Positions 1 through 7,349 of a stretch of 32,331 nt of DNA are shown here, piece by piece. The stretch's first letter is position 1, and every line of letters begins with the position of its first letter. The notes under the pieces are model-generated. The model had not been told where the DNA came from. It ran no database searches and worked only from the letters and a program-made list of their open reading frames with translations. Source of the stretch: Clostridia bacterium. Lineage in GTDB: Bacteria > Bacillota > Clostridia > Oscillospirales > Acutalibacteraceae. The stretch covers positions 1 through 32,331 of the forward strand of contig JAFTCG010000011.1 of NCBI GenBank assembly GCA_017454815.1. The letters are read 5' to 3'. Made by a program: the position numbers and the translations under genes.

Positions 1-1731
1 CCCGAGACCTTCTACGGCTGCGACGACATCACCATCGGCTGCAACTACGCAAGCACTGCATACAACTATGCCCTCGAGAGGAATTTAAAGCTCAGCTACG
101 GCATCAGCGAAACAGGCAAGCTGGGCGAAAACGTCATTTGGAACTACAATGAGGCAACAGGCTCTGTTTCCATCAGCGGAACGGGCGAAATGAACGACTT
201 CGATCTGAACAACGTCAGCCCCTTCAAGGGCAATCCGCTGATCAGATCCGTAAATATCAACTCGGGCGTTGAAAACGTCGGCGATTGGCTTTTTGCGGAC
301 TGCGTTAACCTTGAAAAGGTAACGATCGCCGAGAATAACGAGAAATCTACAAGAATCGGCAAATACGCTTTCTCCAGCTGTAAAAACCTCGCCGATCTCA
401 CCATCGGCAACGGAACAAAAGCGATCGGCGAAGGCGCTTTTGAAGAATGCACCGGCCTGGATGCGGTTTCGATCCCCAACAGCGTCAAGGAGCTCGGAGC
501 TTTTGCGTTCGCGTTCTGCACCTCGCTGACTGAAATCGCCATTCCAAACGGCGTAAGAAACATCGAAAACAATGCGTTCTACGGCTGCACTTCGCTCGAT
601 AACATCACCATCGGCAAGAAAGTAAACCATATCGGAAAAGAAGCATTCGCCAAGACCGCCTACGAGGCAACGGCAGCGAACTGGGAAGACGGTATCCTCT
701 ACATCGGAGCTTACCTGATCTCATCCAAACCCAATGTCGAAGGCACGATAACGGTTAAAACAGGCACCGAATGCATCGCTGAAGGAGCATTCCAGAACAG
801 ATACGGCGTGACGGAATTCTCGTTCCCGTCCAGCCTGACAAATATCGGCAAAGACGCCTTCAAAGGCACTGATTGCTATGATAGCCACTGGATTGGCTTC
901 GTGCTCTATATCGACGGATTTGTCATCGAGGCAAGGCCCAATATCGGCGAGAGCTACGAGGTCAGAGGAGGCACAAAAGGTGTCGCAGACTATGCGTTCA
1001 AAGGTTGTGTAAACCTCAAGAAGCTCCAGTTCAACGACAACGGCATCGACGATGAATCAAAGATCGGTCTCGGCATAGTCGACGGTTGCCCGAACATTGA
1101 GCTCTATTGCTACTCGTCGAACACGGCCGTTGCCAACTATGCAAGGAGCAACAAAATCCCGTGCTATTTCCTTGACTATAATTACGTCATTGTAACGTTC
1201 GACGGAAACGGCGCAAAAGAGACTCCCGCTCCCCTCAAGGTTGTAAAAGGCGGCACGATGGGCGAAAATATGCCCATTCCGACCAAAGATGACTACGAAT
1301 TCCTCGGCTGGTACTCGGCTAAAGACGATGGAATGAAATACGATTCGGATGCCCACATCGGCGGCGACATTACGCTCTATGCACATTGGAAGAGACTTCC
1401 GCACTACGTCACCAAAGTCACGGCAGAAGATATTACCATCACATACCATGGATCAGGCACGATCAAACTCTCTGTCGACAAAGAGGATGGCGCAGAGGTC
1501 AAATCCGTAACCTACACGCCGTCCGATACGTCGGTTGTTTCCGTTGACAAAGACGGAAAAGTTACAAGCCTGAAAAAGTTCGGATTCTTTACCGGCTTGT
1601 CAACGACCGTTACCGTAAATGTGACCGATGCAACCGGAAAAACCCTTACCACGACCTGTAACGTCAACGTTCAGCTCACGTGGTGGCAGATTATCATCAA
1701 GGCCATATTCTTAGGATGGATCTGGTATTGA
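1..1731 (+). CDS. Secreted BspA-like leucine-rich-repeat protein with InlB-type and Ig-like repeats (5'-truncated)
   Basis: The reading frame is open from base 1, so the start lies left of the window; 576 residues are present. Residues 1-385 carry BspA-type (LRR_5) repeats with the recurring pattern G..AF..C..L..I.IP..V..I, for example around residues 120-205. Residues about 395-465 match the Listeria-Bacteroides (InlB B / Flg_new) repeat: VTFDGNG, then GY/EFLGWY and LYAHW. Residues about 470-557 resemble a bacterial Ig-like (Big2) domain with the 'SVDKDGKVTSL' turn. The protein ends in an aromatic hydrophobic tail, TWWQIIIKAIFLGWIWY. Family knowledge: such proteins are exported surface or adhesion proteins that bind host or polymer ligands. 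The signal peptide would be in the missing part. There is no LPXTG motif. The ligand cannot be read from the sequence. Confidence 0.85.
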   Translation, partial: PETFYGCDDITIGCNYASTAYNYALERNLKLSYGISETGKLGENVIWNYNEATGSVSISGTGEMNDFDLNNVSPFKGNPLIRSVNINSGVENVGDWLFADCVNLEKVTIAENNEKSTRIGKYAFSSCKNLADLTIGNGTKAIGEGAFEECTGLDAVSIPNSVKELGAFAFAFCTSLTEIAIPNGVRNIENNAFYGCTSLDNITIGKKVNHIGKEAFAKTAYEATAANWEDGILYIGAYLISSKPNVEGTITVKTGTECIAEGAFQNRYGVTEFSFPSSLTNIGKDAFKGTDCYDSHWIGFVLYIDGFVIEARPNIGESYEVRGGTKGVADYAFKGCVNLKKLQFNDNGIDDESKIGLGIVDGCPNIELYCYSSNTAVANYARSNKIPCYFLDYNYVIVTFDGNGAKETPAPLKVVKGGTMGENMPIPTKDDYEFLGWYSAKDDGMKYDSDAHIGGDITLYAHWKRLPHYVTKVTAEDITITYHGSGTIKLSVDKEDGAEVKSVTYTPSDTSVVSVDKDGKVTSLKKFGFFTGLSTTVTVNVTDATGKTLTTTCNVNVQLTWWQIIIKAIFLGWIWY

Positions 1732-1760
1732 TCCGCTTTGCGCAGGACTGAGCAAGGCTG

Positions 1761-1801
1761 AAGCCCCAAAAGGGCTTTTCGGCGAAATATCTGCCGAAAG
1801 C
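1761..1801 (+). terminator. Tandem hairpins after the LRR gene
   Basis: Thirty bases past the stop, AAGCCC (1761-1766) pairs with GGGCTT (1772-1777) across loop CAAAA and is followed by a short T run. It overlaps a second hairpin, CTTTTCGGC (about 1775-1783) with GCCGAAAG (about 1793-1800). The U tract is short, so this is a plausible but weak intrinsic terminator. Confidence 0.45.
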
Positions 1802-1835
1802 TTTGCGAGGATAGAGCTTTAAAAATCTAAACAAA

Positions 1836-1876
1836 CGGGCAGGGAGAATGATCGAACGTTCCTCCTGCCCGATTTT
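1836..1876 (+). terminator. GC-rich hairpin with T tract
   Basis: CGGGCAGG (1836-1843) pairs with CCTGCCCG (1864-1871), followed by ATTTT. An A-rich stretch precedes the stem (1820-1835), so it could work in both directions. It probably insulates the upstream LRR gene from the tRNA promoter. Confidence 0.5.
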
Positions 1877-1952
1877 CATAGCCCAAAGGGTGATTCCGGC
1901 GCAAACACTTTCGGCAGATTCCCGATTTTCGGCAACTTTTTGTTTTTTGCTA

Positions 1953-1981
1953 TTGACAAAGCGTCTGCGCTGTTGTATAAT
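1953..1981 (+). promoter_or_regulatory. Consensus sigma-A promoter of tRNA-Val
   Basis: TTGACA (1953-1958), a 17-base spacer and TATAAT (1976-1981): both hexamers match consensus. The predicted start of transcription near 1988 lies about 7 bases before the mature tRNA. Confidence 0.93.
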
Positions 1982-1994
1982 AGCTTCGTCATCC

Positions 1995-2070
1995 GGACGT
2001 TTAGCTCAGCTGGTAGAGCATTCGCTTGACGTGCGAAGGGTCAGCGGTTCAAGTCCGTTAACGTCCACCA
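1995..2070 (+). tRNA. tRNA-Val (anticodon GAC), CCA encoded
   Basis: The full cloverleaf is visible. The acceptor stem is GGACGTT/AACGTCC (1995-2001 and 2060-2066), the D stem GCTC/GAGC, the anticodon stem TTCGC/GCGAA and the T stem AGCGG/CCGTT. The anticodon loop TTGACGT (2026-2032) places GAC at 2028-2030, which reads GUC and GUU valine codons. Discriminator A2067 is followed by an encoded CCA (2068-2070). The length with CCA is 76. It is a single-gene unit with its own promoter and terminator. Confidence 0.96.
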
Positions 2071-2071
2071 A

Positions 2072-2103
2072 AGAGGGCAGTTTTTTAACTGCTCTCTATT
2101 TTT
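2072..2103 (+). terminator. Intrinsic terminator of tRNA-Val
   Basis: AGAGGGCAGTT (2072-2082) pairs with AACTGCTCTCT (2087-2097) with one G-U pair and loop TTTT, then ATTTTT. It begins one base after the CCA. Confidence 0.9.
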
Positions 2104-2185
2104 ATCTGAGTTGCTCCCCCCTTTTATTGAGATTTCGTGGTTTTGAAAATTGTTTAACAAAAATCAAAACTTCGCCACATTTCTG

Positions 2186-2214
2186 TTGATTATTTTTATC
2201 GGTTGTGTTACAAT
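2186..2214 (+). promoter_or_regulatory. Promoter of the MATE transporter gene
   Basis: TTGATT (2186-2191), a 17-base spacer and TACAAT (2209-2214), with an extended TG at 2206-2207. It overlaps the upstream TTG at 2203, which supports the later ATG at 2260 as the real start codon. Confidence 0.75.
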
Positions 2215-2259
2215 ACTTTGCGTTATATATTTTTGAAAGGATCCGGTCAGGAAGTGGAG

Positions 2260-3621
2260 ATGAAAGAAAACAAAATGGGCGTTATGCCCATCACAAAACT
2301 TGTAATAACTATGTCGCTGCCTATCATGGCGTCGATGCTGATCCAGGCGTTGTACAACGTTGTTGACAGCATTTTCGTTTCCAGGATAAGCGAAGAAGCG
2401 CTTACGGCGGTGTCGCTCTCGTTCCCTATCCAGAATCTTATGATAGGCGTGGCCGCAGGCACAGCGGTCGGCGTCAACGCGCTTTTGTCAAAAAGTCTCG
2501 GCGAGAAAAACTATGAGCGCGCGAATAAAATCGCTTCCAACGGCGTCGTGCTTGCGATAGTCGGATTTTTGATCTTTTTCGTTATCGGGCTGACGAACAC
2601 CCGCTGGTTTTTCAAAACCCAGACCGACGTTTCGGAGATCGTATCATACGGCGCAACTTATCTGAACATCTGCTGCCTTCTCTCTTTCGGCATCTTCGGC
2701 CAGCTGATGTTTGAAAGGCTGATGCAGTCGACGGGCAAGACGATCTTCACGATGTTTACCCAGGGCACCGGCGCGATAGTCAACATAATTTTCGATCCAC
2801 TGTTGATATTCGGTATCGGCCCGTTTCCGAAGCTGGGCATTGCCGGAGCGGCGTATGCCACAGTTCTGGGTCAGATCGTTGCCTGCACTCTTGCGATCGT
2901 CTGCAACCATAAATTCAACAAAGAGATAAAAGTCACCTTCAAAAACTACCGCCCCGACTTTGCGATCATGGGAAGAATTTACTATATTGGTATTCCCTCC
3001 GTTTTGATGGTTGCCACAGGTTCCGTGATGAACTTTTTGATAAACAAGATTTTGATCTCGTTCACGGAAACCGCAGCTGCAGTTTTCGGGGTTTATTTCA
3101 AACTCCAGAGCTTTGTATTCATGCCTGTTTTCGGCCTCAACAACGGCGTTATCCCGATTATAGCCTTCAACTACGGCGCGCGAAACAGAAAGCGCATGGT
3201 CAAAACGATAAAGGTCGCGATCATTTCCGCCGCAACGATAATGCTGACGGGGTTTGCCGTGATGCAGCTCCTGCCGCATGAAATGCTCAAGCTTTTCAAC
3301 GCCTCGGAGCATATGATGGCGATAGGCGTGCCCGCGCTCAGGATAATAAGCGTGTGCTTTGTCTTTGCGGGAGCCTGCATTGCGCTGGGCTCCGTTTTCC
3401 AGGCGCTCGGGAAAAGCGTGTTCTCCATGCTCGTCTCGATCTCGAGGCAGATCGTCGTTCTCGTCCCGGTCGCATACCTCTTCTCGCTCACGGGCGACGT
3501 GACCAACGTGTGGTTTGCCTTCCCCATAGCCGAAATAATGTCGGTCATCGTCAGCGTCCTGGGGTTTGCCTACGTTTACCGAAAGATAATCAAACCTCTC
3601 CCCGACGGCGCACCGGCGTGA
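2260..3621 (+). CDS. MATE family multidrug/solute efflux transporter
   Basis: The protein has 453 residues and about 12 hydrophobic segments, which is normal for the family. The start MKENKMGVMPITKLVITMSLP and the following ALYNVVDSIFVSR are typical of clostridial MATE (NorM/DinF-like) exporters, with the second half repeating the first (for example ALGKSVFSMLVSISRQ near residues 375-390). Members use Na+ or H+ gradients to expel cationic drugs or metabolites across the cytoplasmic membrane. I chose ATG 2260 because AGGAAG lies at 2249-2254 and the frame upstream runs through the promoter. The gene is monocistronic, between its own promoter and a terminator at 3651-3696. The substrate cannot be predicted. 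Confidence 0.93.
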   Translation: MKENKMGVMPITKLVITMSLPIMASMLIQALYNVVDSIFVSRISEEALTAVSLSFPIQNLMIGVAAGTAVGVNALLSKSLGEKNYERANKIASNGVVLAIVGFLIFFVIGLTNTRWFFKTQTDVSEIVSYGATYLNICCLLSFGIFGQLMFERLMQSTGKTIFTMFTQGTGAIVNIIFDPLLIFGIGPFPKLGIAGAAYATVLGQIVACTLAIVCNHKFNKEIKVTFKNYRPDFAIMGRIYYIGIPSVLMVATGSVMNFLINKILISFTETAAAVFGVYFKLQSFVFMPVFGLNNGVIPIIAFNYGARNRKRMVKTIKVAIISAATIMLTGFAVMQLLPHEMLKLFNASEHMMAIGVPALRIISVCFVFAGACIALGSVFQALGKSVFSMLVSISRQIVVLVPVAYLFSLTGDVTNVWFAFPIAEIMSVIVSVLGFAYVYRKIIKPLPDGAPA

Positions 3622-3650
3622 TCGGCGAAAAATATTAAAGCAAGACAATC

Positions 3651-3696
3651 AAAAAGGATGATCGTATGAAATTTTCAACTGCGATCATCCGTTTTT
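3651..3696 (+). terminator. Bidirectional intrinsic terminator after the MATE gene
   Basis: GGATGATCG (3656-3664) pairs perfectly with CGATCATCC (3682-3690). It is preceded by AAAAA and followed by GTTTTT. Confidence 0.88.
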
Positions 3697-3815
3697 CATT
3701 CTATCTGAAAAAAACAGCACTATGTTTAAACGCTTTGATTCGTCGTTTTCATCTGAATACAACAGTCCTTTTCACACGCTTAAAAATTACAAAAATTACA
3801 GAATTCGACCGTTTT

Positions 3816-3832
3816 TGTAACACTTTTGTAAC
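3816..3832 (+). promoter_or_regulatory. WalR-type direct repeat TGTAAC-N5-TGTAAC
   Basis: TGTAAC (3816-3821), ACTTT and TGTAAC (3827-3832) match the WalR (YycF) consensus TGTWAH-N5-TGTWAH exactly. An inverted half-site GTTACA lies at 3847-3852 and another TGTAAT at 3861-3866. The site is 123 bases upstream of a CHAP wall hydrolase, the kind of gene that WalKR controls in Bacillus and Staphylococcus. Neither WalR nor WalK is in the window, so the link is by motif and context. Confidence 0.6.
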
Positions 3833-3893
3833 TTTTAACAAAAAGCGTTACAAATCTTAGTGTAATGTGACGATAGAAACGCAGGGCAATGTG

Positions 3894-3902
3894 TGATAGA
3901 AT
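3894..3902 (+). promoter_or_regulatory. Extended -10 promoter of the CHAP gene
   Basis: TG (3894-3895), one base, then TAGAAT (3897-3902). No good -35 hexamer is seen 17 bases upstream, which would fit an activator-dependent promoter. The rest of the 333-base gap between 3622 and 3954 is AT-rich and holds only the terminator and the TGTAA-type repeats described separately. Confidence 0.5.
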
Positions 3903-3954
3903 AATAAGGCAAAATCGATAAATCTGATTCGACCGAGGTCGGAAAGGAAGCCTT

Positions 3955-4995
3955 ATGAAAAGAAATATCAGAAAACCGATAGCCCTGATACTGTTTACAG
4001 CCGTTGCGTTTTTCGCTTTGTCGTCGTCTTTGGGCGCTTTTGCCGCGAACAGTATCGACGCCTATCCCAACACATATTCCAACACCGGCAACCAATGCGA
4101 GGACATCGTCGGCGTGGCGAGCACTCAGATCGGTTACGTTGAACCCGGCTCGAACATCACGAAGTACAACGACTGGATGACGAAAGTCGTCGGCTACAAC
4201 TACAGGGGAGTTTCATGGTGCGGCATGTTTGTCTGCTGGTGCGCTAACGAGGCGGGCATCCCCACGAGCGTGATCGCCCGCAACGCAGGCTGTACTGCGA
4301 TCTACAAGTCTTTCAACAGCTCCCAGATACACCACAAATCCGACGGATACGTTCCCAAAAGGGGCGACATCTGCTTCATGGCGAGCTACAACACCACCAA
4401 CCCTGATGCGCTGGCCCACGTCGGCATAGTCCATTCCACCGAAGGCTCAAACATCAAGATCATCGAGGGCAACTGCGGCGGAAAAGTCCAGATGCTCACA
4501 AGGCCGCAATACGGCGCAACTTACAGCGGACAGTATGTTGTCGCATATGCAACTCCGTTGTACACCACCTCGTCGCCCGTCACGAGCATTTCGCTTTCGA
4601 CCGGAAAGCTTTCCATGAACGTCGGCGACAAGGCAAAGATCAACGCGAGCGTAACTCCAAGCAGCGCGGCGAACCAAGCTTTGACTTTCGCTTCCTCCAA
4701 CGCCGCCGTCGCAAAGGTTGATTCTAACGGAAACGTAACCGCGCTGAAAGAAGGCACGGCAAAGATTACGGTAACTTCGTCCAACGGAGTAAAAGCTCAG
4801 TGCAGCGTAACGGTTGGCGGCACGAGCTCCGGCGGCGAAACGGACGATTCAGACGCAAACGACGCTTTGAACGATCTTTCGTCGGTGACCCAACTGCTGA
4901 TGGCTTTCTTTCGCAAAGGATTTCTGTCCATTGGTATGATATTGTTGGGGTTGATCGAAAGCCGCTACAAGCTCAACGGATTCTATCTCCCCTGA
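3955..4995 (+). CDS. Secreted CHAP-domain cell-wall hydrolase with Ig-like domain and C-terminal membrane segment
   Basis: The protein has 346 residues. A signal peptide (KRNIRK, hydrophobic core at residues 8-29) ends with GAFA before about Ala31. Residues 48-200 form a CHAP (NlpC/P60-like) domain with nucleophile Cys89 in SWCGMF, His155 in LAHVGIV and a likely third residue Glu171 in IIEGNC. These enzymes cut peptidoglycan amide bonds (amidase or endopeptidase). Residues 208-289 form a Big2 Ig-like domain (SNAAVAKVDSNGNVTAL). After a Gly/Asp-rich linker, residues about 311-335 form a hydrophobic segment that may anchor the protein. AAAGG at 3943-3947 supports this ATG. It is a single-gene unit between a WalR-type site and a bidirectional terminator. 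A lytic role is likely; the cleaved bond is unknown. Confidence 0.88.
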   Translation: MKRNIRKPIALILFTAVAFFALSSSLGAFAANSIDAYPNTYSNTGNQCEDIVGVASTQIGYVEPGSNITKYNDWMTKVVGYNYRGVSWCGMFVCWCANEAGIPTSVIARNAGCTAIYKSFNSSQIHHKSDGYVPKRGDICFMASYNTTNPDALAHVGIVHSTEGSNIKIIEGNCGGKVQMLTRPQYGATYSGQYVVAYATPLYTTSSPVTSISLSTGKLSMNVGDKAKINASVTPSSAANQALTFASSNAAVAKVDSNGNVTALKEGTAKITVTSSNGVKAQCSVTVGGTSSGGETDDSDANDALNDLSSVTQLLMAFFRKGFLSIGMILLGLIESRYKLNGFYLP

Positions 4996-5022
4996 TACAG
5001 CAAACAATAAAACAGCAAAAAA

Positions 5023-5052
5023 CAAGAGCCGGTTTTCGCCGGCTCTTGCTTT
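5023..5052. terminator. Bidirectional terminator between convergent genes
   Basis: CAAGAGCCGG (5023-5032) pairs with CCGGCTCTTG (5039-5048) across a TTTTCG loop. CTTTT follows on the plus strand and a run of A precedes it (T tract on the minus strand). It serves both the CHAP gene and the minus-strand zinc-ribbon gene. Confidence 0.92.
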
Positions 5053-5083
5053 TAAACGTTTAAAAATAAAACGATCTCGCGTT

Positions 5084-5371
5084 TTATTCTTCTGCCTGAG
5101 CTTCTCTCATCTTGGAGAAACATTCGCTGCAATAAACGGGGCGTCCCTCGCTGGGCTGGAAGGGGACTCTTGCGGGGGCTCCGCATTCGGCGCATACGGC
5201 GTCAAAATACTCGCGCTCCGGTCTTGCGGCGCGCTTGCGGGCTATGCGACACTCTTTGCAGCGCTGCGGCTCGTTCTCGAATCCTTTTTCTGCATAGAAT
5301 TCCTGTTCTCCTGCGGTGAAAATGAATTCATTGCCGCAATCTTTGCAGACCAACGTTTTGTCTTCGTACAT
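5084..5371 (-). CDS. Small zinc-ribbon protein (zf-trcl-like)
   Basis: The protein has 95 residues. The N-terminal half has CKDCGNEF, then FTAGEQEFYAEKGF and CKECR, the layout of the clostridial 'probable zinc-ribbon' family. The C-terminal half has a second cysteine set, CAECGAPARVPF and YCSECF. Eight cysteines in four CxxC pairs should bind two zinc ions. The biochemical role of this family is not established; nucleic-acid or protein binding is a guess. AGAGAGGT lies 7 bases before the start. The gene follows the sigma factor in the same direction with a 59-base gap and no visible terminator, so co-transcription is likely. Confidence 0.82.
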   Translation of the reverse strand: MYEDKTLVCKDCGNEFIFTAGEQEFYAEKGFENEPQRCKECRIARKRAARPEREYFDAVCAECGAPARVPFQPSEGRPVYCSECFSKMREAQAEE

Positions 5372-5430
5372 GTTTTTACCTCTCTTTGACTTTTCTTAAT
5401 TCTTATATTAAAGGATAAACGTCTCAGTGT

Positions 5431-6030
5431 CTAGCCTAAAATATTCCTCAGTTTTTTTCTCACACGCTGCATTGCATTGTCGACGGATTTGACGTTGAGA
5501 CCAAGCAGCGAGGAGATCTCCTCATAGCTTTTCCCGTCGAGGAAGTTCGTGAAAACGTCGTATTCAAGCGGGGAAAGAAGCTCGTGGATCATCCTGCCGA
5601 GCAGGGCATACTGCTCGCGGTCGATGAAAGCCTCCTCGGGCCCGGGGTTGACCGAGGCCTCGCGCATCTCGTTCGAGGGATCGTCGATGTCGGAAAAGCC
5701 GGATTGGTTCACGAGCTTTTTCGAGCCTTTGGATTTGATAAAATTCAAAAGGCTGTTGTTGATGCAAACGGCGGCAAAAGTCCTGAACGAAGCGTTCTTC
5801 TCCGGATCATACCGCCTGACGGCGTTGAGGAACGCAAGGTTTGCCTCCTGGAAGGCGTCCTCGCTTTCAACGCTGCGGTCGAGATAAAGCGACACGCTGC
5901 TTTTGATGACATCCTGAAGCCGGTCGAGCAGGAGCCGGAAACATTTTTCGTCCCCGTCCTTGGCGAAGGCGACAAGCTGTTCGTTCGTCATCTCCTCAAA
6001 AGCGGGCGTAGAGCCGAATTTGTCCTGCAT
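5431..6030 (-). CDS. RNA polymerase sigma-70 family factor, SigH (Spo0H)-like
   Basis: The protein has 199 residues, against about 218 for Bacillus SigH. Region 2 is at residues about 36-100, with the core-binding helix SEDAFQEANLAFLNAVRRYDP and the -10 recognition part ASFRTFAAVCINNSLLNFIKS. Region 4 is at about 145-199. Its end, LDGKSYEEISSLLGLNVKSVDNAMQRVRKKL, strongly resembles SigH (LDGRSYQEIS...VKSIDNALQRVKRKL), which sets it apart from ECF sigmas. SigH controls stationary-phase and sporulation-entry genes in Bacillus; clostridia often have extra paralogues, so the regulon here is uncertain. GTGAGG lies 6 bases before the ATG. No anti-sigma gene is adjacent. Confidence 0.85.
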   Translation of the reverse strand: MQDKFGSTPAFEEMTNEQLVAFAKDGDEKCFRLLLDRLQDVIKSSVSLYLDRSVESEDAFQEANLAFLNAVRRYDPEKNASFRTFAAVCINNSLLNFIKSKGSKKLVNQSGFSDIDDPSNEMREASVNPGPEEAFIDREQYALLGRMIHELLSPLEYDVFTNFLDGKSYEEISSLLGLNVKSVDNAMQRVRKKLRNILG

Positions 6031-6083
6031 AAAAACCTCACTTCGGGTGCAATACGTGCGTAAAGCAACAATTACTTATGGTC

Positions 6084-6112
6084 ATTTTAACATAATTCTT
6101 TTAAAATGTCAA
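6084..6112 (-). promoter_or_regulatory. Strong sigma-A promoter of the SigH-like gene
   Basis: Read on the minus strand: TTGACA (6112-6107), a 17-base spacer and TAAAAT (6089-6084), with an extended TG one base before the -10. The leader to the start codon is about 45 bases. Confidence 0.82.
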
Positions 6113-6255
6113 AGCATTTTTGTCAAAATTTATGAATTTGATGCAATATTTGTTCTTTTTTGTAAAAAACAACCAAAAACGGGCAGTTATAATTGTCGAT
6201 AATGACACCAAAAAACAGCCGAAAACGCTCATTTTTTTAAAATTGAAGCCAAATC

Positions 6256-6284
6256 TTGACTTTGAATCGAAATAAATGTACAAT
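6256..6284 (+). promoter_or_regulatory. Promoter of the membrane protein-yifB pair
   Basis: TTGACT (6256-6261), a 17-base spacer and TACAAT (6279-6284). It fires away from the SigH-like gene; together they explain most of the 404-base gap 6031-6434. The transcript has a leader of about 140 bases in which I recognise no known riboswitch. Confidence 0.78.
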
Positions 6285-6434
6285 AATTTATATGTATTTT
6301 TATCGACAACGGGCTTTGGGACGCTGAAATCATCCGCGCCGAAACGCAGGATCAATTATATAACGCTCCGAGGGCAAATAAACGTGAAATTTGTCGACTT
6401 TTCAGACCGTTGAACGGAGGCGCATTTTATAAAA

Positions 6435-7337
6435 ATGGAAAACAAAAACAAGCAGATCAACAAAAAAACGACAAAAATCGTCCTCGTGATTCTGATCGCC
6501 GCGGCGATCGTAGCGGGCGGCGTTATCGCCGGGATGACCATAGCAAAGAAAATCCCCGACACCGTGACGCATTACGGCACAGTAAAGGGCGTCAGCGTCG
6601 AGTCGTCCGACAGCTTTACTCTGCGCATTTCCGCGCCTTATGACAGCAAGGAGATCAAATACGTTTCCGACGGCACAAAAGAATGCGTGCTTGAAATCGG
6701 CTCAACCGGCAAAAGCTACAGCGTGAGCGTCGGAGAAGTAAAATATTCGTCGCAGAAAAACGACGACATGCAAAAAGGTGAGGTCGGGATCGGCTTAAAG
6801 GTCGAAGAAGGTTTTTCCTTCGAGGACGGCGAGACGTATGTTTTCAAAATGCCCGACAACACCGTGACGGAGAAATCGTCGAAAACCTCCGTCGGCGAAG
6901 TAGAAGTCAAATTCACCGTGCAAAAAGCAATGTCGGATCAGTTCTTTGCAACGCTGGAAAGGATAAGCGAATACGAGATATATAACGCCGACATCGACGA
7001 AGCGAAGATAGAAAAAGAGGGCGACAAATATTTCCTGTTTGTCAATGTCAACGCCGGCGAAGTTAAAAACCTCAACGAGCAGGGGTTAAAGGAAGAAGAG
7101 TCGGGGGTAACCTATCTTTATAAAGAAGACACGATAAAAATGGTTACTGTTTTCGATGACATAACTGTATCCGACGGCGAAGAAAAAGGTACTGTGATCA
7201 TAAAATGCCCGATAAAAAGCGACGACGTCATCGCAGGCTCGGAATACGTCGTCTGCCTGTCACAGGAGCTGCTTGTCAGCGATGACAAAACCTCCGCGAG
7301 CGGAGAGATGACGGCAAATTTCACATTTATGGGATAA
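6435..7337 (+). CDS. Membrane-anchored extracytoplasmic protein of unknown function
   Basis: The protein has 300 residues and I do not recognise the family. The lysine/asparagine-rich N-terminus (residues 1-14) is followed by one transmembrane segment (IVLVILIAAAIVAGGVIAGM, residues about 15-36), with no lipobox or clear cleavage site. The remaining 260 residues are soluble, rich in Lys, Glu, Asp and Val with predicted beta strands, and should lie outside the cell. Nearly all cysteines are absent (one near residue 79 and one or two near the C-terminus). The best ribosome site, GGAGG at 6416-6420, is 14 bases from the ATG, and no in-frame start is closer. The gene ends 12 bases before yifB, so the two are probably one transcript, but a shared role is not obvious. 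Confidence 0.72.
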   Translation: MENKNKQINKKTTKIVLVILIAAAIVAGGVIAGMTIAKKIPDTVTHYGTVKGVSVESSDSFTLRISAPYDSKEIKYVSDGTKECVLEIGSTGKSYSVSVGEVKYSSQKNDDMQKGEVGIGLKVEEGFSFEDGETYVFKMPDNTVTEKSSKTSVGEVEVKFTVQKAMSDQFFATLERISEYEIYNADIDEAKIEKEGDKYFLFVNVNAGEVKNLNEQGLKEEESGVTYLYKEDTIKMVTVFDDITVSDGEEKGTVIIKCPIKSDDVIAGSEYVVCLSQELLVSDDKTSASGEMTANFTFMG

Positions 7338-7349
7338 CGGGTGAATTAT

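Noticed and set aside
1995-2103. tRNA-Val as an integration site
   Set aside because: No integrase, no duplicated 3' tRNA end and no change in gene character next to it.
1848-2189. 113-codon frame covering the tRNA
   Set aside because: It runs through a terminator, the tRNA promoter, tRNA-Val and its terminator; clearly not coding.
3666-3860. 64-codon open frame after the MATE gene
   Set aside because: It starts inside the terminator loop, runs through the TGTAAC repeats, has no ribosome site and codes for an unremarkable Phe/Lys-rich peptide.
5549-6063. Plus-strand frames opposite the sigma factor
   Set aside because: They are antisense shadows; the minus-strand sigma factor has full domain matches, a ribosome site and a consensus promoter.
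6285-6434. c-di-GMP-I riboswitch in the leader
   Set aside because: GGGACGC and GGGCAAA-like words occur, but the conserved core order and helices could not be assembled.
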